The notes under the pieces are model-generated. The model worked only from the letters and a program-made list of their open reading frames with translations. It did no database searches and had not been told where the DNA came from. Positions 18,461 through 28,785 of a stretch of 40,386 nt of DNA are shown here, in pieces (the first letter of the stretch is position 1; each line of letters starts with the position of its first letter). The stretch is from Gemmatimonadaceae bacterium (GTDB taxonomy: Bacteria > Gemmatimonadota > Gemmatimonadetes > Gemmatimonadales > Gemmatimonadaceae), in NCBI GenBank assembly GCA_025449955.1, contig JANWIK010000073.1, positions 1-40,386 on the forward strand, in the 5' to 3' direction. Position numbers and translations under genes: made by a program.

Positions 18461-19263
18461 ACGCCCCCGTTCTCTACGCGTACGGGGTCGTACGACCCAC
18501 CGCGCCGATCGCGCACGCCCCGCGCGGCCTGGATGACTCGGCGGTGATGCTCGAGCCGCACGCCGGCCAGCCAGTGGCCGTGCTCGTGTCGGCGCTCGAC
18601 GCGACGGTGTACGCGTCGGACACGATGGAGACGCGCATCGCCGACGTCGATTGGGTGGGTCCGCGCGCCGTGGCGCACGACGCCGTGCTCAGTTGGGCGA
18701 GCGACGCCGGCGGCGTGGTGCCGTTCCCGATGTTCACGCTCTTCGCCTCGCCGGACTCGCTGCGCGCGATGCTGCGCGAGCGAGAGCGGTCGCTCGACGC
18801 GCTGCTCGACCGCGTGTCGCCCTCGCAGGAGTGGACGGTGCGCCTCTTCCGCCTCGATGATCGCGCCACGGCGGCTCTCGGCCTCACGAGTCCGACGCTC
18901 GCCGATCTCGCCCAACGGGCGCGCGACGCGGCGCCGGGCCAGCGCTACCTGCTCGAGCGCAAGGCCGACGAGCTCAAGGGCGCCGAGCTCCGCCGCGTGA
19001 GCGGCGAGACGGCGCGCGAGGCGTTCGACGCGCTGTCTCCGTTAGGCGAACGGGCGGTGCGCGACGCGCTGCCCGCGACGCCGACCGGCGCGCGCCCCGC
19101 CGGCGTCGCCGTGCTCGACGCAGCGTTCCTGGTGCGCCGCGATCGCACCGACGCCTTCCGCACCGCCGCCGCCGATCTCGCCGGCGCGATCGAGCCGCGC
19201 GGATTCCGCGTCGAGCTCAGCGGCCCGTGGCCGCCGTACCACTTCGTGCGCGACGACGCGTGA
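18457..19263 (+). CDS. gvpL: Gas vesicle protein GvpL/GvpF (copy 2), probable CTG start
   Basis: 268 aa if started at CTG 18457, exactly the length of copy 1. The mature sequence begins NAPVLYAYGVVRP, the usual first strand of GvpF/L. VPFPMFTLFAS aligns with the MSFGTVF stretch of copy 1, and the C-terminus GVAVLDAAFLVRRDRTD and GPWPPYHFV match the family signature. It is more Ala/Arg-rich than copy 1, and the middle helix differs, so it is an old paralogue rather than a recent duplicate. It overlaps gvpG by CTGA and the next gene by GTGA, so the genes from here on are tightly coupled. GTTAGGC occurs at 19041. Confidence 0.88.
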   Translation: MNAPVLYAYGVVRPTAPIAHAPRGLDDSAVMLEPHAGQPVAVLVSALDATVYASDTMETRIADVDWVGPRAVAHDAVLSWASDAGGVVPFPMFTLFASPDSLRAMLRERERSLDALLDRVSPSQEWTVRLFRLDDRATAALGLTSPTLADLAQRARDAAPGQRYLLERKADELKGAELRRVSGETAREAFDALSPLGERAVRDALPATPTGARPAGVAVLDAAFLVRRDRTDAFRTAAADLAGAIEPRGFRVELSGPWPPYHFVRDDA

Positions 19264-19511
19264 GCGACGACGATCTCGAGCTCCTGGGCGATGACCGCCT
19301 CGTGCTCGGCGACCTGCTCAATCACGTGCTCGACAAGGGCATCGTGATCAGCGGCGACGTGACCATCGCGGTGGCCGACATCGATCTCATCCGCGTTGGG
19401 TTAGGCATCTACATCACCGCCATCCAGTCCGAGCTCGATCACGCGGCCGCCCGCACGCGTACGCCGCCACATGCCAACGTACCTGTACTGCATCATCCCA
19501 GCGGGCTGTGA
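19260..19511 (+). CDS. GvpA/GvpJ-family gas vesicle protein (GvpS-like position)
   Basis: 83 aa from GTG 19260, overlapping the previous stop by GTGA. The gas vesicle structural domain is clear: [20 protein letters not shown], then VTIAVADIDLIRVGLGIYIT. An acidic N-terminus and lack of the [10 protein letters not shown] wording place it with the minor GvpJ/GvpM/GvpS shell proteins rather than GvpA. Its last 41 bp overlap the next gene in another frame, and the tail beyond residue 65 (AAARTRTPPHAN) is probably shaped by that overlap. Position between two gvpF/L genes and gvpK matches gvpS of actinobacterial clusters. Confidence 0.88.
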   Translation: MSDDDLELLGDDRLVLGDLLNHVLDKGIVISGDVTIAVADIDLIRVGLGIYITAIQSELDHAAARTRTPPHANVPVLHHPSGL

Positions 19512-20163
19512 CCCGCCGGCCGCATCGCGCCGCGGCGTGGACGCGGCGCCGGTTCGCGCGCTCGACGCGGCCGGCGTGTCGGCCTGGGTGAGCGACACCC
19601 CCAACGCGTCGATGTCGCCGAGCGTCGCCCGCGCCCGTGTGCACGACGACGTAGTGCGCGACGCGATGGCACGCGCCACGCCGGTGCCGGCGAGATTCGG
19701 CCAAGTGCTCGCCGACGACGCGGCCCTCGCGCAGTGGATCGACGAACGTCGCGAGTCGCTCGTCGAATCACTCGCGCGCGTGCGCGGATGTGTGGAGATG
19801 AGCGTTCGTATCCTTCTCGCGGGACACGATGCGGCGCCGGGACAGGCGCCGCGCGAGTCCGGAAGTGCCTACCTGCGCTGGGTTCGCGAGCGCCAGCAGA
19901 CTCGGCAGTCTGTTACAGACCAGGCCGAATTCTTGCGGAGGGGCGTCGCCCGAGCAGTGGAGGAAGCGGGGGTGGTTCGGGAGGTGCGATGGGCAACCGT
20001 GGCACCGGGGGCGCGTTCGTTGGAGGCGGCGCACCTGGTGCCACGCGATCTAGTGGCGCGACACCGCGAGGTGGTGCGCTCGGCGGTGGAGCGGGACCAT
20101 CGCATGAAAGTGATGGTGTCGGGTCCGTGGGCACCGTACACGTTTTGCGCCGCGGGATCATGA
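19471..20163 (+). CDS. Gas vesicle protein GvpL/GvpF (copy 3, shorter and divergent)
   Basis: 230 aa, starting MPTYLYCIIPAG and ending MVSGPWAPYTFCA; the family's first strand and C-terminal GPW-PY-F signature are both kept. TPVPARFGQVLAD corresponds to the FGTVF region. It is about 40 residues shorter than copies 1 and 2, with a reduced central coiled segment. It overlaps the preceding GvpA/J-like gene by 41 bp, and its own TGA overlaps the gvpK start by ATGA. Having three GvpF/L proteins suggests specialised roles in nucleation or in contacting the different GvpA/J-like proteins (inference). Confidence 0.88.
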   Translation: MPTYLYCIIPAGCDPPAASRRGVDAAPVRALDAAGVSAWVSDTPNASMSPSVARARVHDDVVRDAMARATPVPARFGQVLADDAALAQWIDERRESLVESLARVRGCVEMSVRILLAGHDAAPGQAPRESGSAYLRWVRERQQTRQSVTDQAEFLRRGVARAVEEAGVVREVRWATVAPGARSLEAAHLVPRDLVARHREVVRSAVERDHRMKVMVSGPWAPYTFCAAGS

Positions 20164-20528
20164 GCAGTGATGGGAACGGCGCCGTGCCGGCGCCACGAGT
20201 CGAGGTGAGCGAGGGAAGCATCGAGGCGTTCGAGGCCGAGTTGCGCGCCGTGGCGCGGGCGCTGCCGGACCGGATCGAGGCGGATCCCGACCACATCGAG
20301 AGCGGATTGGCGCGACTCGTCTTGACAGTCGTCGAACTGTTGCGGAATGTCCTTGAGCATCAGGCGATTCGGCGAATGGACGGCGGCTCGCTGTCCGACG
20401 AACAGGTCGAGCGCTTGGGCGTGTCGCTCATGCGGCTGAACGATCGGATGACCGAGTTGAAGGCGGCGTTTCACGTGACGGACGAGGATCTGAACATCGA
20501 TCTCGGTCCGCTGGGCCGGCTGCGATGA
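20160..20528 (+). CDS. gvpK: Gas vesicle protein GvpK
   Basis: 122 aa from ATG 20160, in an ATGA overlap with copy 3 of gvpF/L; the same frame is open further upstream but that is a shadow of copy 3. Conserved GvpK wording includes ESGLARLVLTVVELLRNVLEHQAIRRMDGGSL, SDEQVERLGVSLMRLNDRM and the acidic end DLNIDLGPLG. GvpK is a helical accessory protein of gas vesicle assembly. A 66-bp gap with a GCCTAAC motif follows before the next gene. Confidence 0.95.
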   Translation: MSSDGNGAVPAPRVEVSEGSIEAFEAELRAVARALPDRIEADPDHIESGLARLVLTVVELLRNVLEHQAIRRMDGGSLSDEQVERLGVSLMRLNDRMTELKAAFHVTDEDLNIDLGPLGRLR

Positions 20529-20594
20529 TGCAGCGCGGCAGGGCGAGCGACCACGGCACGTGCCTAACGGACACCGACACTGGAGCACAGCGGA

Positions 20595-20963
20595 GTGCCC
20601 GAGCATATCGCACCGACGAAAAGTCATGGCCTGGTCGAGGTCCTGGACCGCGTCCTCGACAAGGGCCTCGTGATCGCCGGCGACATCAAGATCAACCTGG
20701 CGAACGTGGAGCTGTTGACCATCCAGATCCGGCTCCTGGTGTGTTCCATCGACAAAGCCGAGCAGATCGGCCTGAATTGGTGGCGATACGATCCACGCCT
20801 AACGGGAGTCGTGACGTCGCCGTACGCGACCGGGGGCGATTCCCTCGAGAGCCGTCTGGCGCGCATCGAGCGCCGGCTGGAGACGCTGGCTGCGCCGGCG
20901 CAGCCTCCCTCCGCCAACCCGCACCCGCCGCGCGCGGGCGCCGAACCTTCATCTACGGAGTGA
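20595..20963 (+). CDS. gvpJ: Gas vesicle protein GvpJ-like (GvpA family with extended tail)
   Basis: 122 aa from GTG 20595, with GGAG about 10 nt upstream. The core [40 protein letters not shown] is a gas vesicle shell domain with GvpJ-type substitutions ([15 protein letters not shown]). After residue 60 a GvpJ-type tail includes GLNWWRYDP, a Leu/Arg helix ([16 protein letters not shown]) and a Pro/Ala-rich end. In known systems GvpJ is a minor shell protein at the conical tips. It lies 7 bp before gvpA. Confidence 0.92.
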   Translation: MPEHIAPTKSHGLVEVLDRVLDKGLVIAGDIKINLANVELLTIQIRLLVCSIDKAEQIGLNWWRYDPRLTGVVTSPYATGGDSLESRLARIERRLETLAAPAQPPSANPHPPRAGAEPSSTE

Positions 20964-20970
20964 GCTAGCC

Positions 20971-21291
20971 ATGGCTGTCGAGCGTTCGCCCGGTGGCAGT
21001 TCCCTCATCGACGTTCTCGACCGCGTGCTCGACAAAGGCATCGTCATCGATGCCTGGGTCCGGGTCTCGCTGGTCGGCATCGATCTCGTGACCGTCGAAG
21101 CGCGCATTGTCGTCGCGTCCATCGACACGTACCTCAAGTACTCGGAAGCGGTGGGCCTCACGTCTTCCGGCTCGCGCCCGCGCGAGTTGGCCGGGTCGCT
21201 CGTCGATACGGAGCTCGAGCGCGTGCAACGTGAAAACCACGAGCTCCGCCTGCGCCTCGAACAGCTCAACGCGCCGGACCGCATCGTGTGA
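20971..21291 (+). CDS. gvpA: Gas vesicle major structural protein GvpA with C-terminal coiled-coil extension
   Basis: 106 aa. The shell domain is near-canonical: [39 protein letters not shown], then [24 protein letters not shown], i.e. helix-strand-strand-helix that forms the ribs of the vesicle wall. GvpA is usually about 70-75 residues. Here about 30 extra residues follow, ending in a charged heptad-like helix ([20 protein letters not shown]). As the last gvp gene it lies downstream of its minor relatives, whereas gvpA often leads the cluster; it may have its own promoter or depend on read-through. GGAG lies 11 nt upstream. Confidence 0.93.
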   Translation: MAVERSPGGSSLIDVLDRVLDKGIVIDAWVRVSLVGIDLVTVEARIVVASIDTYLKYSEAVGLTSSGSRPRELAGSLVDTELERVQRENHELRLRLEQLNAPDRIV

Positions 21292-21295
21292 GGAC

Positions 21296-23560
21296 ATGAT
21301 CCCATCTGGCTCGTCGGACTGGCCCCTCGCGGACCCGCCCGACTATCTGCCGACGCTGGTAGAAGCGCCAGACTTTCCCGCAGCTGCTATGTTCGCGCTG
21401 ACGGAGCTGGCGCGCCTGGCCTCGAGCCCGCGCGGGTTCCTGTTGTTCATCGACCCGGTCGCGGAGACGCTCAATTCGGTTAGTCAATTGGGCGGTACCG
21501 AGGATGAGCTCGGACCGTTGCCGTTGAGCGACCTCTCGCAGCCGTGGGTGGTCGCCGCGCTGGCGATGCGGCCGGCGCGCTCGCGCCGCGATGACACTCC
21601 GCCTAACCGCCTGCCCCTGGCCGACTGGCTCGCGCTGCCGCTGCCGCAGACCTACGTGCGCGGCGCACCGGTGCCGATTCAGCCGCGGCACGCCACCGAA
21701 GTTCTCCGCTCCAACGGCGCCGACATTATCGCCACCACCACTCGGCCGGGACAGTCTCCGGCCGGGTTGGTCGTGCTCGCTGCGGCGAATCTGCGCGAGG
21801 AGGCGGTGAGTCGGTTGGTGCGATTGGCGGCGCTCAGCGGGCCGGTGCTGAGCCGCCTCGCAGCCATCGGCGCGTCGCGCCGCGAGAACGATCACCTGCG
21901 GCAAGTGTCGGGACGCCTCACGCTCATGCTCAACGCGCTCCCGGATCCCGTCGTGATCACGGACGCGGCCAACAACATCCTGGTGCAGAACGAGCGCGCC
22001 GAACATCTGCTGGCGGCGCGCGACTCCGACTCGCCGGGACGCCGCCGCGCGCTCGAGTTGAACAACCTGCTCTTTACTTCCGGCCTCGCGCGGGCGGTGA
22101 TGACGGGCGGCATGCGCACGGCGCCGCGTGAGCTCACGCTCGTCGATCCGCTCGAGGGGGTCGAGCTGCTGTTCGAGCTGCTCTCCCATCGGTTAGGCGG
22201 GGGCGGCGAAAACGGCGCCGTGCTTTCCGTGCTCCGCGACGTGACCGACCTGCGGCGCGCCGCCGATGAGCTCGAGCACCAGGTGAAACGCGGCCGCCAA
22301 GCCGAGATGCAGGCCACCAAGGAGCGCGACCGGCTGAACCTGATCCTGGCCAACGTCGCCGATCCGATTCTGGTGACCGACGACCGCGCCAAGATCCTGC
22401 TCATGAACGAGAAAGCCGAGCAGTTGTTCGATGTCGGCGGCACCACCGACACCTACGACTACCGGGTCAAGCAGGCTGCGTTAGGCAACGACACGAAATT
22501 CTCGGCCTTCGTCGGAGAATTCGCGCTGTCGCCGGAGCGCGCGCGCCACGAGCGCATGATGCTCGTGCGGCCCGAGGACGGCGCCCTGCTGCCGGTGGAA
22601 GTCGTCTCGGGCAAGATCAACAACGACCGCGGCGAAGCGGTCGCCATCGTCTCGGTGCTGCACGACCTCACCAAGCAGGTCGAGAACGAGCGGCTCTACC
22701 GCGAGCTCAAGGCGTTCTCCGACGAGCTCGAGGCGCGCGTGAGGGCGGCGACCAAAGACCTCGAGGCCCAGAACGAGCGCCTCAAGTGGCAGTCGCAGGA
22801 AGTCGAAAAAGCGAACAAGCTCAAGTCGGATTTTCTGGCCAGCATGTCGCACGAGCTGCGCACGCCGATCAATGCGATCATGGGCCACGCGTCGCTCACC
22901 ATCGACCAGATCCACGGGCCGCTCAACGACCGGCAGCGCGACGCCGTCCGGCGCATTCGCGCGGCGGCGCAGGACCTCCTGACGCTGATCAACGACCTGC
23001 TCGACCTGGCGCGCATCGAGGCCGGCAAGATGCCGGTCACCTACGAGCGTGTGGATCCGCGCCACATCATCGCCGAGGTCCACCAGCAGGTGGAACCGAT
23101 GGTGCAGAAGCGCGGCCTAACGTGGGCCGCGAGCGTGGCCGACGACTGCCGGGAAATCGAAACCGACCGCCAGAAGTTCAAGCAGATCCTGCTCAACCTG
23201 ATCTCCAACGCGATCAAGTTCACGCCCCGCGGCGGCATCACCGTCACGGTGCGCATCGAGCACGGCGACGAGCTACGCGTGGATGTCACCGACACCGGCA
23301 TCGGGATCAAGGGCACCGATCTGGAGATGATCTGGGAGGATTTCCGCCAGGTTGATCAGTCGATGACCCGCGAGGTGGGCGGCACCGGTCTCGGTCTGAG
23401 CATCGTCCGCAAGCTGCTCGACCGTTTAGGCGGACGCGCCTCGGTGACGAGCACCTACGGAGCCGGAACGACCTTCACGTTGGTCTTCCCGTTGAGCCGC
23501 GAGCGCCGGCGTGAAGAGGCCGCGGAGCCGGCCATGCCGGCCATGCCGGCCGCCGGCTGA
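21296..23560 (+). CDS. GAF/PAS-domain sensor histidine kinase adjoining the gas vesicle cluster
   Basis: 754 aa from ATG 21296, 4 nt after the gvpA stop. Domains: an N-terminal GAF-like region (about 25-200), PAS 1 (LTLMLNALPDPVVITDAANN), PAS 2 (LNLILANVADPILVTDDRAK), a coiled coil (ELEARVRAATKDLEAQNERL), HisKA with the phospho-acceptor H519 in ASMSHELRTPIN, and HATPase_c with N box LLNLISNAIKFT, G1 DTGIGIKG, F box WEDFRQVDQS and G2 GGTGLGLSIV. No transmembrane segment, so it is a cytosolic sensor. The C-terminus holds a short repeat (PAMPAMP). No response regulator is adjacent. It is probably co-transcribed with the gvp genes and may tie vesicle output to redox, light or ligand sensing (inference). 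Confidence 0.93.
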   Translation: MIPSGSSDWPLADPPDYLPTLVEAPDFPAAAMFALTELARLASSPRGFLLFIDPVAETLNSVSQLGGTEDELGPLPLSDLSQPWVVAALAMRPARSRRDDTPPNRLPLADWLALPLPQTYVRGAPVPIQPRHATEVLRSNGADIIATTTRPGQSPAGLVVLAAANLREEAVSRLVRLAALSGPVLSRLAAIGASRRENDHLRQVSGRLTLMLNALPDPVVITDAANNILVQNERAEHLLAARDSDSPGRRRALELNNLLFTSGLARAVMTGGMRTAPRELTLVDPLEGVELLFELLSHRLGGGGENGAVLSVLRDVTDLRRAADELEHQVKRGRQAEMQATKERDRLNLILANVADPILVTDDRAKILLMNEKAEQLFDVGGTTDTYDYRVKQAALGNDTKFSAFVGEFALSPERARHERMMLVRPEDGALLPVEVVSGKINNDRGEAVAIVSVLHDLTKQVENERLYRELKAFSDELEARVRAATKDLEAQNERLKWQSQEVEKANKLKSDFLASMSHELRTPINAIMGHASLTIDQIHGPLNDRQRDAVRRIRAAAQDLLTLINDLLDLARIEAGKMPVTYERVDPRHIIAEVHQQVEPMVQKRGLTWAASVADDCREIETDRQKFKQILLNLISNAIKFTPRGGITVTVRIEHGDELRVDVTDTGIGIKGTDLEMIWEDFRQVDQSMTREVGGTGLGLSIVRKLLDRLGGRASVTSTYGAGTTFTLVFPLSRERRREEAAEPAMPAMPAAG

Positions 23561-23590
23561 TCGCTCGTTCGAATCGGGCCTGGACCGATA

Positions 23591-23611
23591 GCGCCGACGC
23601 CTTTTCGGCGC
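23591..23611 (+). terminator. Small stem-loop after histidine kinase
   Basis: GCGCCG-N9-CGGCGC, with TTTT in the loop, 31 nt after the kinase stop. There is no T-run after the stem. It could instead be the closing stem of the structured leader that follows, because CGGCGC can also pair with GCGCCG at 23669-23674. Confidence 0.25.
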
Positions 23612-23683
23612 GGCAAACGATGGCCTTTCCGAGAGCGAAAACCCGCGGGGCTGGTGTCATGAAACGTGGCGCCGAGCCCCGCG
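23606..23683 (+). promoter_or_regulatory. Structured leader upstream of the GGDEF-EAL gene (stem-loop; weak c-di-GMP-I riboswitch resemblance)
   Basis: A perfect 9-bp inverted repeat, CGCGGGGCT (23644-23652) and AGCCCCGCG (23675-23683), ends 10 nt before the start codon at 23694. Upstream are CGGCGCGGCAAACG and GCGAAAACC, which loosely recall the GGCAAAC and GCAAAGCC elements of GEMM (c-di-GMP-I) riboswitches; CGGCGC and GCGCCG could form an outer stem. The match is partial and the middle hairpin with its GNRA loop is missing, so this is a structured 5' region only, not a called riboswitch. Confidence 0.25.
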
Positions 23684-23693
23684 TCTTCTGCTC

Positions 23694-26471
23694 ATGGAAT
23701 CGCACCGTCTGTCGGGGGGCGTACGCGCCCGGCGGGCACCTTCGTGGTGGCAGGATTGGGGGACTGCGCTCCCCGTGCTGGCCGTCGCGTACTGCCTGCT
23801 GTACGTCATTTGGCGCGCGTCGGGACCACGCGACGACTTTGCCACCCACGTCATAGCTCGGCTGGTCTTCCTTCCGCTCAACGCGGCGACCGCGCTCCTC
23901 GCCTGGCGCGCGTCGAGGCGGCACGCGGGCAGCCCGCGCACGCAACGCGCGCTGCGCGTCATCACCTACGCATTCGTCTGCGTTCTCGCCGGGAACATCG
24001 TCTCGTTCTACGTCGGGATGATCATGGACGGCGATCCAGGGGTCAGCTGGATCAACGTCTTTTACTACCCGTTTTATCTGCTCCTGCTCGTCGGCCTGCT
24101 CTCGTTTCCGCTCACGCGGCGGAGCGAGCACGAGAACCGCAAGTTCCTGCTCGATGCGGCGGCGGTGTTGGTGGGCGGCGGCACCGCGATCTGGTTCTTC
24201 GTCGTCCGGCCGACGACCGAGGCGAACCACCTGGGCGCGCTCGCGAGCGCCATCGCCCTCGCCTATCCGTTAGGCGACATCCTGCTGCTGACGGGTCTCA
24301 CGACGTTCCTCATGCGCCGGCCGGCGGACAGCCGCGGCGGCGCGCGCGGGTGGTTCGTCGTCGGGGTGGCGGCGTACGCGGTATCCGACCTCGCGAACGA
24401 CCTCGAGTTCCTGAACGTCGGGTGGTTCGGCCTCACGTCGACCGACGTGGTGTATCTGGGCGCGTATTGCATTCTCATCGCGTCGCTGTCGCGGTTCTCG
24501 TGGCCGGCGACCGACGCGCCGGTCGAAGCGCCGGTGCCAGCGGTGCAGCCATTCAGTCCGCTCCCCTATGTGGCGGGCGCCTTCCTGTTCGGTCTCATTC
24601 TCGTGGTGGCAGCGCGCGCGTGGCCCGCGCCATTGAGCGTGCTGTCGATCGGCGCGATGCTGACCACGGCGTTCCTGGTGGTTAGGCAGCTGGCCGCCGT
24701 GGGCGAGAACGCGCGGTTGGTGGGCGAGCGGGCGGCCCGGGAAAACGAAGCGCGGTTCCGCGCGCTGGTGCAACACTCGACGGACGTGATCGCGATCGTC
24801 GACGTCGACGCCGTGATCCGGTTCCTCAGTCCGTCGGTGACGCGCATTTTCGGCTATCCGCCCGAGGAGCTGCTCGGGCGCAAGGTGACGGAATTCCTGC
24901 ACCACGACAGCATGCGCGATGCGGTGAGCCTCATCGTGTCCGCGGCCGCGAATCCGGGTGTCACGGCGCCGGCCGAATGGAAAGTCAGGCATCGCGATGG
25001 CCGTCTGCTGAGCGTCGAGACGGTGGGGACGAACCTCCTGTCCGAGCCGACGGTGGGCGGCATCGTGCTCAACACGCGCGACATCAGCGAGCGCAAGGCG
25101 CTCGAGAAGCAGCTCACCCACCAGGCGTTCCACGACCCGCTCACGAATCTCGCCAACCGCGTGCTCTTCCTGGATCGCGTGAGCCACGCGCTGGCGCTCG
25201 TCCGGCGGCACGATCAGATGCTGGCGGTGTTGTTCGTGGATCTGGACGGATTCAAGACCATCAACGACAGCTTGGGCCACGCCGCGGGCGACCGCCTGCT
25301 GGCGGTGGTCGCGTCGCGTCTGCAGACCTGCGTGCGCACGTCGGACACGGTCTCCCGGTTAGGCGGCGACGAGTTCGCGCTGCTCATCGAGGATGCGACC
25401 GACGACCAGGCGGCCACCGAGGTGGCGGAGCGGGTGGCGGCGAGCGTCCGGCACCCGATCCTCATCGAGGGCAAGGAAGTGTTCATGACCGCGAGCATCG
25501 GGATCGCGACGGCAAAGGACGAAGGCAGCGCGTCGGACCTGCTCCGCAACGCGGACATGGCCATGTACGTGGCCAAGAGCCGCGGCAAGGCGCGGTGGGA
25601 GCGGTTCGAGCCGGGCATGCACATCCGGGCGCTCGAGCGGCTCGACCTCGAGGCCGAGCTGCGCCACGCGCTCGACCGCGCCGACCAATTCGTGCTGCTG
25701 TACCAGCCCATCGTTCAGCTGCAGACGGGGGAAGTGAAGGGCATCGAGGCGCTGGTGCGGTGGACGCATCCCGAGCGCGGGACGCTGACGCCGGCCCAGT
25801 TCATCCCGCTCGCCGAGGAGACGGGCCTCATCGTTCCGTTAGGCAGGTGGGTGCTGCGCGAGGCGTGCCGCCAGGCGCAGGTATGGCAGGCCAAGCGCAC
25901 CGCCGGGCCGCCGCTCACGCTCACCGTGAACGTGTCGGGTTACCAGCTCCAGTACGACGGCGTGGTGGCCGACGTGCGCGCCGCGCTGGCCGACAGCGGG
26001 CTCGATCCGCACAATCTGGTGCTCGAGATCACCGAGAGCGTGTTGATGCAGCAGAACGAGACGATTCTCGAGCGGCTGCGCGCGCTCAAAGCCGTCGGCG
26101 TGCGCCTGGCAATCGACGACTTCGGCACCGGCTACTCGTCGCTCGGCTACCTGCAGCGGTTCCCCATCGACATCCTCAAGATCGACAAGGCATTCGTCGA
26201 CGACATCGGCGCCACCGGCGCCGAGCCTGCCCTGGTGCGCGCGATCATTGCGTTAGGCGACACGCTGCAGCTGCAGACGATCGCCGAAGGCATCGAGCTC
26301 AAGCAGCAATGGCACGGCTTGCGCGAGCTGGGCTGCGAGATGGGACAGGGATATCTGTTCGCGCGCCCGGTGTCTGTCGGCCAGATCGATGCGCTGTTCG
26401 ACGGGCACGGCACGCGCGCCCCGGCAGCGCTCCTCCCGACCGACTCGCCAGCCCCCCAAGTGTCGCGCTAG
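23694..26471 (+). CDS. Membrane-bound PAS-GGDEF-EAL protein (c-di-GMP synthase/phosphodiesterase)
   Basis: 925 aa. About nine hydrophobic helices fill residues 20-335, forming an N-terminal membrane sensor. A PAS domain follows (about 350-465, ARFRALVQHSTDVIAIVD), then GGDEF (about 470-630) and EAL (about 650-905). The active-site GGDEF (557-561) is intact, and an inhibitory-site RTSD lies five residues before it, so diguanylate cyclase activity with product inhibition is expected. EAL is intact (E685-A-L, GIEALVRWTHPERG), with DDFGTGYSSLGYL also present, so phosphodiesterase activity is plausible too. It follows the kinase after 133 bp with a stem-loop in the gap. Its place beside gas vesicles and a sensor kinase suggests lifestyle control (float versus attach), which is inference. 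Five GTTAGGC copies lie inside it. Confidence 0.95.
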   Translation: MESHRLSGGVRARRAPSWWQDWGTALPVLAVAYCLLYVIWRASGPRDDFATHVIARLVFLPLNAATALLAWRASRRHAGSPRTQRALRVITYAFVCVLAGNIVSFYVGMIMDGDPGVSWINVFYYPFYLLLLVGLLSFPLTRRSEHENRKFLLDAAAVLVGGGTAIWFFVVRPTTEANHLGALASAIALAYPLGDILLLTGLTTFLMRRPADSRGGARGWFVVGVAAYAVSDLANDLEFLNVGWFGLTSTDVVYLGAYCILIASLSRFSWPATDAPVEAPVPAVQPFSPLPYVAGAFLFGLILVVAARAWPAPLSVLSIGAMLTTAFLVVRQLAAVGENARLVGERAARENEARFRALVQHSTDVIAIVDVDAVIRFLSPSVTRIFGYPPEELLGRKVTEFLHHDSMRDAVSLIVSAAANPGVTAPAEWKVRHRDGRLLSVETVGTNLLSEPTVGGIVLNTRDISERKALEKQLTHQAFHDPLTNLANRVLFLDRVSHALALVRRHDQMLAVLFVDLDGFKTINDSLGHAAGDRLLAVVASRLQTCVRTSDTVSRLGGDEFALLIEDATDDQAATEVAERVAASVRHPILIEGKEVFMTASIGIATAKDEGSASDLLRNADMAMYVAKSRGKARWERFEPGMHIRALERLDLEAELRHALDRADQFVLLYQPIVQLQTGEVKGIEALVRWTHPERGTLTPAQFIPLAEETGLIVPLGRWVLREACRQAQVWQAKRTAGPPLTLTVNVSGYQLQYDGVVADVRAALADSGLDPHNLVLEITESVLMQQNETILERLRALKAVGVRLAIDDFGTGYSSLGYLQRFPIDILKIDKAFVDDIGATGAEPALVRAIIALGDTLQLQTIAEGIELKQQWHGLRELGCEMGQGYLFARPVSVGQIDALFDGHGTRAPAALLPTDSPAPQVSR

Positions 26472-26484
26472 ACTCGCCTCGCGT

Positions 26485-26513
26485 TTGCACTGGCTGTAGC
26501 CGGCATCTACTTT
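26485..26513 (+). promoter_or_regulatory. Possible sigma-70 promoter of prolyl oligopeptidase
   Basis: TTGCAC (26485-26490), 17-nt spacer, TACTTT (26508-26513), about 60 nt before the start codon. Both hexamers match consensus only in part. A GC-rich stem (CGGCGCGC / GCGCGCCG, 26533-26553) lies in the leader before the AAGGGAGAG ribosome site. Confidence 0.25.
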
Positions 26514-26576
26514 CCTGACGTTCCAAGTCGGTCGGCGCGCCGCGCGCGCGCCGCGTCACTCCAAGGGAGAGTCCGG

Positions 26577-28769
<2,193 letters not shown>

Positions 28770-28785
28770 AGGCGGCGCCGACCGC

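Noticed and set aside
23606-23683. Calling a true GEMM (c-di-GMP-I) riboswitch
   Set aside because: Only two short elements resemble the consensus; the central GNRA hairpin and the conserved 3' segment are absent.
24977-26518. 513-codon plus-strand frame
   Set aside because: Shadow of the GGDEF-EAL gene, Arg/Ala/Gly-rich with no recognisable motif.
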